Shown: one piece after another, positions 19,491-30,071 of the stretch
Layout: each line of letters opens with the position of its first letter
Position numbering within the stretch: the stretch's first letter is position 1
Origin: Yinghuangia soli
Lineage (GTDB): Bacteria > Actinomycetota > Actinomycetes > Streptomycetales > Streptomycetaceae
Direction: 5' to 3'
NCBI RefSeq assembly: GCF_021502675.1
Contig: NZ_JAKFHA010000001.1
Location: 298,960-348,306, forward strand
Length of the DNA stretch: 49,347 bases
Position numbers and translations under genes: made by a program
Notes under the pieces: model-generated
Told to the model about the DNA's origin: nothing
What the model saw: only the letters and a program-made list of their open reading frames with translations
The model's database searches: none

Positions 19491-19692
19491 CATCGGGCAT
19501 CCGAGGCCAGCGTACGGCGCGACGCACCACACAGCGAACCGAACGCGAACACCCATTCACTTGGCCGGTATTCGCCACCGCACAGCGCCGGTCGGTACGT
19601 CAAGGGACGGGCTCACCCCGATCAGGTACATCGCTTCCACGTACCGGCCGCCGACCTCGTCAGCGCCGCTCGCCGGCCAACACGCTTGCCGC

Positions 19693-20220
19693 ATGACCTC
19701 CGGAACGCCGACCTCCGAATCCGCCAGCCGCACCGACACGTTCGAGTGCACCCTGGAGTCCGTACCCCAGTCCGCACGCCGGGCACGCCACCTCGCCACG
19801 TCCTGCCTGGCCGACTGGGGATGGGGACCGGACACCCAACTCAGCCTGTCCGCGGCCTTGATCATCGGCGAGCTCACCGCCAACGCGGTCGTCCACGGGC
19901 ATGCTGACGACACCTCCGCCACTTTCCACTTTCGGATGCGGCTGATCCCTGCCGACGAGGGCAGGTCCGTCACGACGCTTCGTATCGACGTCACCGACTC
20001 CGACACACGGCAACGCCCCCGGCTGGGCGACGCATCGCTCGAAGCCCGGTCCGGTCGCGGCCTGCTCCTCGTGGCCGGGATCGCCGATCGCTGGGGCTGC
20101 GACGACAACTCGCCGTCCGGCAAGACGGTATGGGCCGAACTGGCCGCTCCGAAGGAGCCGGATCCCCCGTCCGGCCGATCCTCAGCGGGCGCCTCCATGT
20201 CCTCGCCCGGACGCCGGTGA
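19693..20220 (+). CDS. RsbW-like ATP-binding protein (HATPase)
   Basis: A 175-residue protein of the GHKL ATPase fold. The N box is ELTANAVVHG, the G1 box is VTDSD, and GRGLLLV is the G2 box. It resembles anti-sigma-factor kinases of the RsbW/SpoIIAB type, which in streptomycetes are abundant next to XRE/DUF397 pairs. ATG 19693 is chosen because the family usually begins with a short leader before FECTLESVPQSARRAR; an in-frame TTG at 19561 would add 44 atypical residues. No ribosome site is visible before the ATG, so the start is uncertain. Partner sigma or anti-anti-sigma factor is not in the window. Confidence 0.85.
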   Translation: MTSGTPTSESASRTDTFECTLESVPQSARRARHLATSCLADWGWGPDTQLSLSAALIIGELTANAVVHGHADDTSATFHFRMRLIPADEGRSVTTLRIDVTDSDTRQRPRLGDASLEARSGRGLLLVAGIADRWGCDDNSPSGKTVWAELAAPKEPDPPSGRSSAGASMSSPGRR

Positions 20221-20236
20221 ACATCACTGCAACCCA

Positions 20237-22714
20237 TCAAGTCGCTTGGGCAAGGGTGCGCTCCCACTCGTCGTGCTGGTCGCGGACCTCGGTGGTGAGG
20301 TCGGCGGTCGGGCCCAGGACACGTTCGCAGTCGGCGAGGAGTTGTCGGGCCTCGGCCAAGGCTCGGGGAACGTCGCCTGCCTCGGCGGCCCAGTAGGCGG
20401 CATGGCGGCGGATGGAGAGCGTCCGCGGGTCGTCTACGCCGCGCGCTGTCCGGCTGGTTTCGGCGAGTCGGCGGAGCCGCTGCAGGGCATCATGCGGGTC
20501 ACCAGCCCGACCGATCCAAATGGCCAGACGGGTGCGCAGGGTCAGCCCGAGCCGAGGATCGGCCGCGGTCAGCGTCTCGTACTCGTGGACGACGTCATGG
20601 AGTATTCGCACGGCTTCGACGGGATCGCCGTCCCGGCCCAGACAGTCCGCCAGTTCGTAGCGCAGGAACAGCACGGTCGTGTGCCCTGCGCCGACCTCTT
20701 GCGCCCAGGCTTCCGCCTGCGCCGCAAACGACCTTGCAGCGCCCGCATAGTCTCCGGCCGCGACCCTCCGATATGCGACCTGCGAGACAAGTTCGCGGTG
20801 TGCGCGCGTACCTGGGCGAAAGCGCGCATCGTCCATGAGCGCCTGTAGGTTCGCGTAGGCATGCCCAGGGCCTTGAGCATCACCGGCGTGCTGTGCGTGC
20901 AGCACCATGGAGTGCGTCACCGATGGAGAATCCGGGCCTGCGTACGCCTCCCAATCCTGGGCGAGATCCGACGAGAGTCGGGCCGCTTCAGCGTGGTTCC
21001 CCAAGGCGGCGTGGAACACCGCAGCGCCGCGGCGCAGAGCCAACGAAAGCTGTTCGTCCATGCCCGGCGCACTACCGATGGCGGTCCGCAGCGATTCCAC
21101 AAGGGCCAGGGCCCGCGCCGAGTCGCCTCTGTGGTGGAAATTCCAAGCCTCAAGGCTGCGCGCGTCGAGCGAGTCGGGATCCATCGTCCCCAGCCGGGTC
21201 TCGTACTCCCGCGCCAGATCAGAGGCAAAGCGCAGCGCCGCCGGGGCACCGTCCCGCTCAAGAATGACGTACGAGACCCCGCTGAGTGCCCTCCGGCGCC
21301 GGGCAGCGTCCGGATGATGGTTCAGCGCGCGTCGGTACGCCTCCTCTGCGACGTCGAGGAGTTCCCACCCGTCCGCCAGTTCCCCGAGGTCGATGGCCTC
21401 GTCCGGGGTGGACACCGCAACGAGCGCTGCCACAGCAGCAGCAGGCGGCGGTTCCTTCGGGAGGGCGTCGATGAGGTAGTCGAACGCCCGTAGGCCGCCC
21501 TGGCCATCCGGCAGAAGGAGGCTGCTGGTCGCGAACAGCGGTGTCGTCGCCCAGGCGACCGCGTCGGCGAGGGGTTCGGGGCGCAGGAGCGCCCCGCCGC
21601 GCGCTTCGAGGTACGCCTCGGCCGCGTCCGCGAGTTGTTGCGCTGTCAGGTGGCGGTGCATGCCGCTGCGGCGGGCCAGGACTCCCGCGGCGACCAGGGC
21701 CGCTCCCCGCGGGTGAGTTCCAGGTGCCCAAGCGGCCTGCCACGCGCCGAGCAACTGCGGTCCTGCGGAAAGGTATTCGGAGACCCCGAAGGCTTCCGCA
21801 TGCGCGAGCGCCTCGGAAAGCCTGGGGTCGGCATCGTGTGCCCGCAGGCGGCCGACTTCGGCGGCCGACCAGCGTCGGGCCAAGTGGATCTGGTGAGCCA
21901 AGCGGATGACGTCCTCGCCCTGAGCCCGGGTCTCGGCGCCGAGGCGGTCCGCGGAGTGGTGCCCGGAGTGCAGGAACCGCGCGTGCTCCTCCGTACGCAT
22001 CGTGGCCAGGATCGTGTTGCGGTGCCGCCCGCCTTCGACAAGAGCGCGGACGTCCGCTCGGGTAAGACCGCCCGTGCCCAGGAAGCGCTCCAGGTCGTCC
22101 AACCAGACCACGCACGGCTGCCGGCTGTTCTGCGCGGCATCCAGGGCGGCCGCGAGACCGTCCCGGTTCTGCGGCTCCACGAGTACGTGGTCGCCCAGGA
22201 CAGCGGTCATCGCCTCGTACGCCGCCCGGGTCTTGCCGGCCGTCGACTCGCCGATGATGAGGACGAACTCCTCGACCTGTAGGAGGTCTTGCAGGCGCCC
22301 GCTGACATCGCGGGCGACGAAGGGGGGCACCCGACCGGCGTCGTCAGGTCCGCCTGCTGCCGGGTGCACGCCGAGCTGGATCGGGTCTCGGCACGCGCGT
22401 ATCCGCGGGAGTCTCCCGCGCGCGTCCGTATGCAGGTGACGACGTGAAGTCGCTTGGGCAGCCGCAGAGTTGTCACGCCGGGCTATGCCTCGCGACGACC
22501 ACACCCCGGCGACGGTCGCCCCGACCGCTCCGACGAGTGCCGACCACGGGCCGGTGAACCACCATGCCGCCGCCGCTGCCGACGCGCCGGCGGCGACCGC
22601 CGAACCGGCGATCAGGACACGCCCATCCCAAGGTCTCCCGAATGCCCGGCCCGTCGTCCCCGCCTGTCGCCCCCGCATCGGTCCATCATCGCGGCCGGAA
22701 TGGCCGGCGGCCAC
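20237..22714 (-). CDS. membrane-anchored P-loop NTPase with TPR-like repeats (STAND-like)
   Basis: An 825-residue protein with three parts. Residues ~33-73 contain two hydrophobic segments around a short WWFTGPWS turn, so it is probably tethered to the membrane. A P-loop NTPase follows: Walker A GESTAGKT at 155-162, Walker B VVWLDDLERFLG at ~202-213, and a sensor-like ILATMRTEEH. From about residue 430 to the end lie TPR-type helical repeats. This order matches STAND-class regulators, which switch on when the repeat region binds a ligand or partner. Some STAND proteins are defence or cell-death effectors; no effector enzyme domain is seen here, so that is only a possibility. Start is GTG 22714; ATG 22678 is an alternative. 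It is convergent with the ATPase gene, 16 bases apart. Confidence 0.75.
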   Translation of the reverse strand: MAAGHSGRDDGPMRGRQAGTTGRAFGRPWDGRVLIAGSAVAAGASAAAAAWWFTGPWSALVGAVGATVAGVWSSRGIARRDNSAAAQATSRRHLHTDARGRLPRIRACRDPIQLGVHPAAGGPDDAGRVPPFVARDVSGRLQDLLQVEEFVLIIGESTAGKTRAAYEAMTAVLGDHVLVEPQNRDGLAAALDAAQNSRQPCVVWLDDLERFLGTGGLTRADVRALVEGGRHRNTILATMRTEEHARFLHSGHHSADRLGAETRAQGEDVIRLAHQIHLARRWSAAEVGRLRAHDADPRLSEALAHAEAFGVSEYLSAGPQLLGAWQAAWAPGTHPRGAALVAAGVLARRSGMHRHLTAQQLADAAEAYLEARGGALLRPEPLADAVAWATTPLFATSSLLLPDGQGGLRAFDYLIDALPKEPPPAAAVAALVAVSTPDEAIDLGELADGWELLDVAEEAYRRALNHHPDAARRRRALSGVSYVILERDGAPAALRFASDLAREYETRLGTMDPDSLDARSLEAWNFHHRGDSARALALVESLRTAIGSAPGMDEQLSLALRRGAAVFHAALGNHAEAARLSSDLAQDWEAYAGPDSPSVTHSMVLHAQHAGDAQGPGHAYANLQALMDDARFRPGTRAHRELVSQVAYRRVAAGDYAGAARSFAAQAEAWAQEVGAGHTTVLFLRYELADCLGRDGDPVEAVRILHDVVHEYETLTAADPRLGLTLRTRLAIWIGRAGDPHDALQRLRRLAETSRTARGVDDPRTLSIRRHAAYWAAEAGDVPRALAEARQLLADCERVLGPTADLTTEVRDQHDEWERTLAQAT

Positions 22715-22769
22715 TGGCCTTGGGGATTCCCAAGGGCAGTGGCCGTCGGACGGAGCAGCAGGAAATGCG

Positions 22770-23273
22770 TCAGTAGTCGATGCGGTCGGCCTTGGCGAGC
22801 CAGGCCTCGAAGGGCTCGTTGCGGTTGGGGATGTCGAGGCGGTGGATGCCCATCGGCCACATCGAGGCGGGCTGCTTCTCGAAGAGGTCGTAGAACTTGC
22901 GGTCGTCGAAGCCGGCTACTGCGGCGTCGTCGCGGTCCGCGGCGAAGACGATGCGGTCGACGCGGGCCCAGAGCGCCGAGGAGAGGCACATCGGGCACGG
23001 TTCGCAGGAGGTGACCAGGACGCAGCCTTCGAGCGAGAAGTTGTTCAGCTCTTTGCAGGCGGCGCGCATCGCGCTTACCTCGGCGTGGGCGGTCGGGTCG
23101 AGGTTCGCGGTCACCTGGTTGTTCCCGAGCGCGACGATCTCGGTGCCCTTGGCGACGAGGGCGCCGAAGGGGCCGCCGCCGTTCGCGACGCTGTTCGTGG
23201 CCAGCCGGATCGCCTCGTCCATCCAGGCGCGCTCGAGCTCGAGGACGGACGCTTCTTGGGTGTGCGCGGTCAT
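22770..23273 (-). CDS. guaD: guanine deaminase (CDA fold)
   Basis: Zinc enzyme of 167 residues that turns guanine into xanthine and ammonia in purine salvage and breakdown. It carries the HAE motif (TAHAEVSAMRAAC) and the PCxxC motif (SCEPCPMCLSSALWARV), which hold zinc and the catalytic Glu. The GFDD stretch and the C-terminal layout resemble Bacillus subtilis GuaD. ATG 23273 has AAGGAG five bases upstream; a GTG at 23279 would be too close to it. The gene follows the xanthine dehydrogenase-type gene on the same strand with a ~104-base gap, so the product xanthine would feed that enzyme. A related tRNA or cytosine deaminase function is less likely given the neighbour. Confidence 0.9.
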   Translation of the reverse strand: MTAHTQEASVLELERAWMDEAIRLATNSVANGGGPFGALVAKGTEIVALGNNQVTANLDPTAHAEVSAMRAACKELNNFSLEGCVLVTSCEPCPMCLSSALWARVDRIVFAADRDDAAVAGFDDRKFYDLFEKQPASMWPMGIHRLDIPNRNEPFEAWLAKADRIDY

Positions 23274-23377
23274 GGTCACTCCTTAGGAAACAAAAGACGG
23301 GGGGCTGCCCGGATGCCTGTGTCGTGCAGGCAGTGCGCGATGCGGCATCCGGGCGGGAAGTCGGGGGCGCGTGCGTC

Positions 23378-25696
<2,319 letters not shown>

Positions 25697-26211
25697 CAGG
25701 GGCCTCCACTGTCTGGGGAAATACTCGGCAGCCTGGGTCGGGGGCCGAGCGGACCCGTGGGCGGCTGGTGGACGGACAGCTCCTGTCTCGTTCACAACTC
25801 CTGTGATGGAGTACACAGCGCGCCGCGCAGTGGCAGCCAGACAAGGAAGACATGAAAACGTCCACGGACCGAGACCGGATCTTCGGAGACTTCTACAAGA
25901 GTCGGTTCGGGGCCTTGGCCCATCGCCCGTGAACAGGCCTCCGACCTGCGCAGAGGCCCGTTCCCCGGGTGGACCGCCGGCCACTGACCGTGACCGGCGG
26001 CCGCGTCGGGGTCACCGGACGCCGGCCGGGAGCGGGCGCGGGACGAGGGGTGGATCCATCTGCCGCTGTGCCCGCTTGAGGAGCTTTCGGGGGCGGGTGG
26101 GCGGTCTGCGCGGCGTGGTTGACGGGCGGTGCGGGGTGTGGACAACCAGCGGTTCGGGGGCGGGGGATGCGCGAGAATTGGGTGCGTACGGGTCGGCGGC
26201 GAGGGGGCAAC
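25697..26211. other. 515-base stretch without a firm gene
   Basis: Upstream of the xanthine dehydrogenase-type gene and before the next plus-strand gene. It holds an ACTCC/GGAGT inverted repeat (25797-25812) and one possible small frame (see next entry). Long open frames on both strands here lack G/C third-position bias and recognisable domains. No clear promoter seen. Confidence 0.6.
25852..25932 (+). CDS. possible 26-residue small protein
   Basis: ATG 25852 is preceded by AAGGAAG at 6 bases, the best ribosome site in this gap. The frame encodes a short basic peptide starting MKTSTDRDRIFGDFYKSRF and ending at TGA 25930. It has no recognised relatives that I know of. It may be a leader peptide, the remnant of a larger gene, or chance. 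Confidence 0.25.
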   Translation: MKTSTDRDRIFGDFYKSRFGALAHRP

Positions 26212-26616
26212 GTGGACATCCAGCACGACGACGGTACGGCCGCGCAGCGGATCGCTGCCGCGGTGTACATCGCGAAGTACGCGAAGGGCTTCCGCGCGAT
26301 TCTGCTCGACGGCCCGCAGCACAGCGCCGCGCCCCTCGACCAGGCTCTCGACGCCCTTGGCTGCGGCGGGGACCCGGCCCGGGTCGACGCCGCGATCGCC
26401 GAACTGCACAACGCGCTGCGCGCTGCGGGCGATCCCGTCGGGATCAACGCAGCCACCCGCGACTTCACCATCGCCCGCTCCGGTGGGGCACGGCCTGACG
26501 AGACCGTGTACCTGTGCCCGACTGGCGCCTGCTCCCGCGTGTGGTGGCCGCAGCCAGGGGAGGCCGTGCCGCACTGCGCGACCGGTAATACGGAACTGCG
26601 CCGCGAGCGTCTGTAG
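26212..26616 (+). CDS. small protein with zinc-ribbon-like C-terminus
   Basis: A 134-residue protein starting at GTG 26212, with GAGGGGG a few bases upstream. The first 90 residues look helical (TAAQRIAAAVYIAKYAKGF, DALGCGGDPARVDAAIAEL). The end carries LCPTGACSRVWW and VPHCATG, a Cys-x4-Cys-x13-Cys pattern reminiscent of a small zinc ribbon. Its TAG stop overlaps the GTG of the following membrane-protein gene, so both are made together. I do not recognise a function. Confidence 0.75.
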   Translation: MDIQHDDGTAAQRIAAAVYIAKYAKGFRAILLDGPQHSAAPLDQALDALGCGGDPARVDAAIAELHNALRAAGDPVGINAATRDFTIARSGGARPDETVYLCPTGACSRVWWPQPGEAVPHCATGNTELRRERL

Positions 26617-27746
26617 TGATGGGCAGCCTGGTCTCCGAGCTCGGCAAGCAGCTTGCCGAAAAGTGGATGTCGCTGCTCGTCCTTCCGGGCGCGCTGTACC
26701 TGGCGGTCGCCACGGCCGCGCACACCCTGGGGCACAGCCACGCGCTCGACGCGCCGATGCTCTCCCGCGAGGTGACCGCGTGGGCGGAGCGCCCCGCGGC
26801 ACACACGGCCGGCGGGCAGCTTGTGCTTCTCATGGCCTTCCTGCTCGCCGCTGCCGCGGTCGGCGCGATCGCCCAGGCGGCCGGTTCATTCGTCGAACGC
26901 GTCGCGCTCGCGCAGGACTGGACGCAGTGGCCGCGGCCGTTCCACGGCTTTGCGCAGCGTCGCGTCACCGCCCGCAAGGCCAAGTGGACGACGCACGTCG
27001 CGGACTACCGCCAGGCGCGCGCCGACGCCGTGGCCGAACTCCGGGCCGGGCGGCGGGCCGACCGCGCCGCGCGGGACGCAGCGTACGACCGGCTCACGCG
27101 TACCTCGCAGGAACTCCCCGCGCGGCCCACGTGGTCAGGCGACCGCATCAACGCGGTCTCGGTCCGGCTCGACCGCGAACACGGCTTGAACCTGACCGCC
27201 GTGTGGCCGTACATCTGGCTGACCGCCCCGGACACCGTCCGCACCGAGACCTCGACGGCCCGCCAAGCCATCGCCCGCGCAACTGCGCTGTCCGCATGGG
27301 GCGTCCTCTATCTGCTCCTCACCATCTGGTGGTGGCCGGCCGCCCTGGTCGGCGCCGTCCTCATCACCGCCGGCTGGCGCCGCACCCGCGCCGCCACGGA
27401 CCTGTACGCCCAGCTCCTCGAAGCATCCATCCGCGTCCACGCCCCCGAACTGTCCCGCATCATGGGCCTCCCCGCCGCGGAACCCTTCGACCTCGCAGCA
27501 GGCGTGGCCCTCACCGACCACGTCATCCTCCGCCCACCGCCCGAGGCCCTCCCCTCCCCTGCCGCGCCACCCCCACCCGTCCCGGCCCCGGCCGCCGCCT
27601 CGGGCGCAATCCCAAGCCCCGGGCCGGGCAGCAGTCCAAGCCCGAGTCCGGGAACTGGCACCGGCTCTGGCTCCAGCTCGGGCCCCGGGCCCGGCCCCGG
27701 CTCCGGCTCGGGCTCCGGCTCCGGACAATCGGGAGCCACGCCGTAA
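26616..27746 (+). CDS. membrane protein with Pro/Gly/Ser-rich tail
   Basis: A 376-residue protein beginning at GTG 26616 (or ATG 26619 directly after), overlapping the upstream stop. Three hydrophobic stretches are visible: ~15-35 (SLLVLPGALYLAVATAA), ~67-95 (LVLLMAFLLAAAAVG), and ~230-258 (WGVLYLLLTIWWWPAALVG). A soluble Arg/Asp-rich loop of about 135 residues lies between the second and third. From ~305 the chain is a Pro, then Gly/Ser-Pro repeat tail. Similar hypothetical membrane proteins occur in Streptomyces, but I know no function. Coupling to the small zinc-ribbon-like protein suggests a two-part membrane complex. Confidence 0.75.
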   Translation: MMGSLVSELGKQLAEKWMSLLVLPGALYLAVATAAHTLGHSHALDAPMLSREVTAWAERPAAHTAGGQLVLLMAFLLAAAAVGAIAQAAGSFVERVALAQDWTQWPRPFHGFAQRRVTARKAKWTTHVADYRQARADAVAELRAGRRADRAARDAAYDRLTRTSQELPARPTWSGDRINAVSVRLDREHGLNLTAVWPYIWLTAPDTVRTETSTARQAIARATALSAWGVLYLLLTIWWWPAALVGAVLITAGWRRTRAATDLYAQLLEASIRVHAPELSRIMGLPAAEPFDLAAGVALTDHVILRPPPEALPSPAAPPPPVPAPAAASGAIPSPGPGSSPSPSPGTGTGSGSSSGPGPGPGSGSGSGSGQSGATP

Positions 27747-27806
27747 TAGGGGCTCAGGACCGAATCGGCGCCGCATGCACGGCAGAAGCCGCTGCCGCCT
27801 CCACCC

Positions 27807-28352
27807 TCACGAGTCCTTGACGACAAGCTCCAACACCGCGGCGCGCAAACGGTCGTGGCGCCGTCCGTCGAACATCTCGTGCAGGCACACGTCGCCGATC
27901 ATCGCGATCATCATGCGGGTGATCGGCTCGGGATCGGGCCAGCCGGCCGCGGCGACATCAGGGATGCACAACTCCACGATCAGGTCGTTGCGCAAACGGG
28001 TTTCGTCGAGCAGGTCCAATTCCGTACGGGCCTGGATCAGCATCCCCCGGGTTCCCTCGGTCGCCGCGCACGCGTCCAAGTAGGCGTGCATACCGGCGCT
28101 CAAGCGCGCCGCGCCCGGCTCGAGCCCGTCCACCGCGGCCAGCACCAGCCGCGTCAACTCGTCGTGGTAGATGCGGTGCAGCGCGACGACGAACGCGCGC
28201 CGGTCGGCGAAGTGCTGGTAGAACGCGCCTTTGGCCATGCCGGCCGCCTCGACCACGGCGTTGACCGACATCCCCGCCAAACCGCGCTCCCCGGCGACGC
28301 GGAATCCCGCGCGCAGCAGCGCCTCGCGTCCCGGACCGGCCGGCCGTGCCAT
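27807..28352 (-). CDS. TetR-family regulator
   Basis: A 181-residue repressor-type protein. The N-terminal helix-turn-helix is at about residues 8-50 (LLRAGFRVAGERGL, AGMAKGAFYQHFADRRAF). The C-terminal half is the variable ligand and dimer domain. GAGAGGAG lies 6-7 bases before the ATG. It is divergent from a secreted esterase gene, and a perfect 22-bp palindrome in between is the likely operator, so it probably controls that gene and itself. The signal is unknown; a lipid or ester product is plausible. Confidence 0.92.
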   Translation of the reverse strand: MARPAGPGREALLRAGFRVAGERGLAGMSVNAVVEAAGMAKGAFYQHFADRRAFVVALHRIYHDELTRLVLAAVDGLEPGAARLSAGMHAYLDACAATEGTRGMLIQARTELDLLDETRLRNDLIVELCIPDVAAAGWPDPEPITRMMIAMIGDVCLHEMFDGRRHDRLRAAVLELVVKDS

Positions 28353-28494
28353 ACGGGCTCCTCTCCTGCCCCCGTGCTGAATCCCCCGTGTCGAATGCCC
28401 CCGCAGTGAATGCCCCGTATCGAACGACGTCCCGGGCCGCTCCGCAAGCCCCGCAAGGGACTTCGCTTGACTTCTCGCGCCGGGCGCCCGAGCC

Positions 28495-28516
28495 TATGAC
28501 CGACCGGTCGGTCATA
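28495..28516. promoter_or_regulatory. perfect 22-bp palindrome, TetR-type operator
   Basis: The arms TATGACCGACC (28495-28505) and GGTCGGTCATA (28506-28516) are exact reverse complements. It lies in the 357-base gap between the divergent TetR gene (starts 28352) and the esterase gene (starts 28710), the normal site for an autoregulated TetR operator. TTGACT at 28467-28472 could be a -35, but the spacing to TATGAC (22 bases) is too long for a standard promoter. The rest of the gap shows no gene. Confidence 0.75.
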
Positions 28517-28709
28517 CAAGAAGAGGGGGATTCTTCTGCGACGGTCGGAAGCCGCTCGGCCCCGTGCCGGGAGGCTGCTTCTCCGTGCCGCGCCGAGCCG
28601 TACCCGTGCCCTGCGGCAACACCCCTCCCCGAGTCCGGGCCCACCCTCATGGGCCCCCGTCCTGGCCTGCCCGGAGCAATCCGGGCGGCCGACTTGAGGA
28701 GTTCCACCA

Positions 28710-29822
28710 GTGAAACGCACCCTCGCCAGGTCCGCCACGGCCATCGCGCTGGCGATAGGCACCCTCACCGGCGCCCTCGTCGCCATGCCCAGCGCCACTG
28801 CCGACACCCCGCCGACCACTCCCCCGGTCCTGGCGAACGGCTTCGGGCTGACGCAGATGCCGACGGCGCCGAACCCCTATATCGCGCAGACCGCGTACGA
28901 CTTCTCCATCACCGTCTCCACCCCCGAGGTGCAGGGCACGGCCCTGAACGACGGCGGGCACCACATCCGGATCGTGCTGCCGTCGGACTACTACAGCAAC
29001 CCTGCCAAGCGGTACCCGGTGCTGTACCTGCTCAACGGCTCCAGCGAACAGGCTGATCCGGCCACGTACTTCAACGGCTACGACAAGGTCGACAGCTCTT
29101 CCGGGATGATCTTCGTCATGCCGGACGGCGGCAGCCGCGGCTGGTACAGCAACTGGCTCAAGCAGAACTCCGCGGCAGGCCCGCAGCGGTGGGAGAACTT
29201 CCACATCAACCAGGTCATCCCGTTCATCGACGCGAACCTGCGCACCAAGGCCGACAAGCCGAACCGCGCCGTCGCCGGGATCTCGATGGGCGGCTACGGC
29301 GCCGTCCGCTACGCCGAGCGCCACCCCGATCTGTTCGCGCAGGTCGCCTCGTTCTCCGGCGACCTCGACCTCTCCCGCATGTCGGCGCAGCTGCGTACCG
29401 CGGTCGTCGCCTCGCTGACCGGCTTCTCCCCGCAGGTCGGCAGCGACGACCTGTACGGCACCCCGTACCCGTTCTCGGTCGTCTACCCCTACTCCGACGT
29501 CCTGTGGAACGAGAACAGCCCGGGCACCAAGGCCGCCAACCTGCGCGGCGTCGGCGTCTCCTTCTACGTCGGCAACGGCGGCGGTGGCGCAACCCCGCCG
29601 GTCAACGACGCGAACATGTTCCTCGAGTGGTGGCTCCCGGGCGCGAACGACCACTTCCGGAACGCCCTCGACGCCGCGGGCGTGCCCTACTACTACGTCA
29701 ACTACGGCAACGGCGCCGGCACCCCCTGGGCCTCCTGCGGCGGCAGCCACCACCCCAACTGCTGGAACCAGGACTTCATCGACTACATCCCCCGCCTCCA
29801 GCAGGCCTTCGGCGTCGCCTGA
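28710..29822 (+). CDS. secreted alpha/beta-hydrolase esterase (esterase D/antigen 85-like)
   Basis: A 370-residue exported hydrolase. The first ~31 residues are a signal peptide (MKRTLARSATAIALAIGTL, cleavage likely after SATA). The nucleophile elbow is GISMGG with Ser192; LYLLNGSSEQ and MPDGGSRGWYSNW are the strands before it, and HHPNCW near the C-terminus may hold the catalytic His. The fold matches the esterase D and mycolyltransferase-like group, which act on esters outside the cell. GTG 28710 has GAGGAG about 9 bases upstream. Probably controlled by the divergent TetR. The natural substrate cannot be told. Confidence 0.9.
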   Translation: MKRTLARSATAIALAIGTLTGALVAMPSATADTPPTTPPVLANGFGLTQMPTAPNPYIAQTAYDFSITVSTPEVQGTALNDGGHHIRIVLPSDYYSNPAKRYPVLYLLNGSSEQADPATYFNGYDKVDSSSGMIFVMPDGGSRGWYSNWLKQNSAAGPQRWENFHINQVIPFIDANLRTKADKPNRAVAGISMGGYGAVRYAERHPDLFAQVASFSGDLDLSRMSAQLRTAVVASLTGFSPQVGSDDLYGTPYPFSVVYPYSDVLWNENSPGTKAANLRGVGVSFYVGNGGGGATPPVNDANMFLEWWLPGANDHFRNALDAAGVPYYYVNYGNGAGTPWASCGGSHHPNCWNQDFIDYIPRLQQAFGVA

Positions 29823-29838
29823 CGCCCGGCAGGAACCT

Positions 29839-29871
29839 GGTGGGGCCGCGTCGTCGCGAGGCGGCCCCACC
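29839..29871 (+). terminator. esterase terminator
   Basis: GGTGGGGCCGC (29839-29849) pairs fully with GCGGCCCCACC (29861-29871) around an 11-base loop, starting 17 bases after the esterase stop. Confidence 0.75.
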
Positions 29872-29929
29872 GCGCACCGCGCCTCCTCGAAGGGCGGCCC
29901 CTGCGGCTGCTTCGAGACCGACTTCGACC

Positions 29930-29970
29930 GCCGACACCGGCCGACTGCCCAGCAGTCGGCCGGTGTCGGC
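29930..29970. terminator. 19-bp perfect hairpin between convergent genes
   Basis: A perfect 19-bp stem (29930-29948 with 29952-29970; core CCGGCCGACTGC) and a loop of only three bases. It lies between the esterase gene and the convergent TetR gene and likely insulates them, backing up the first terminator. A third, weaker pair (CTCGAAG 29886, CTTCGAG 29910) lies between the two. Confidence 0.7.
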
Positions 29971-30071
29971 GCGTGTGGGGGCCGTCGGGGACGGCGGCGC
30001 ATGGGGAGCGGCGGGGTGGGGCCGGGAAGCCGCGAGTTGAGTAACGCCCTTTGATGAAAAGGTAGTTGGTT

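Noticed and set aside
19561-19692. TTG start adding 44 residues to the RsbW-like ATPase
   Set aside because: The extra residues are unlike the family, and the start would have no ribosome site.
25893-26804. Minus-strand frame over the gap and the small zinc-ribbon-like gene
   Set aside because: No recognisable domain, and it overlaps a coupled plus-strand pair with good ribosome site.
28467-28500. TTGACT and TATGAC as a promoter for the esterase gene
   Set aside because: The 22-base spacer is too long for a standard sigma-70-type promoter; the palindrome alone is kept.
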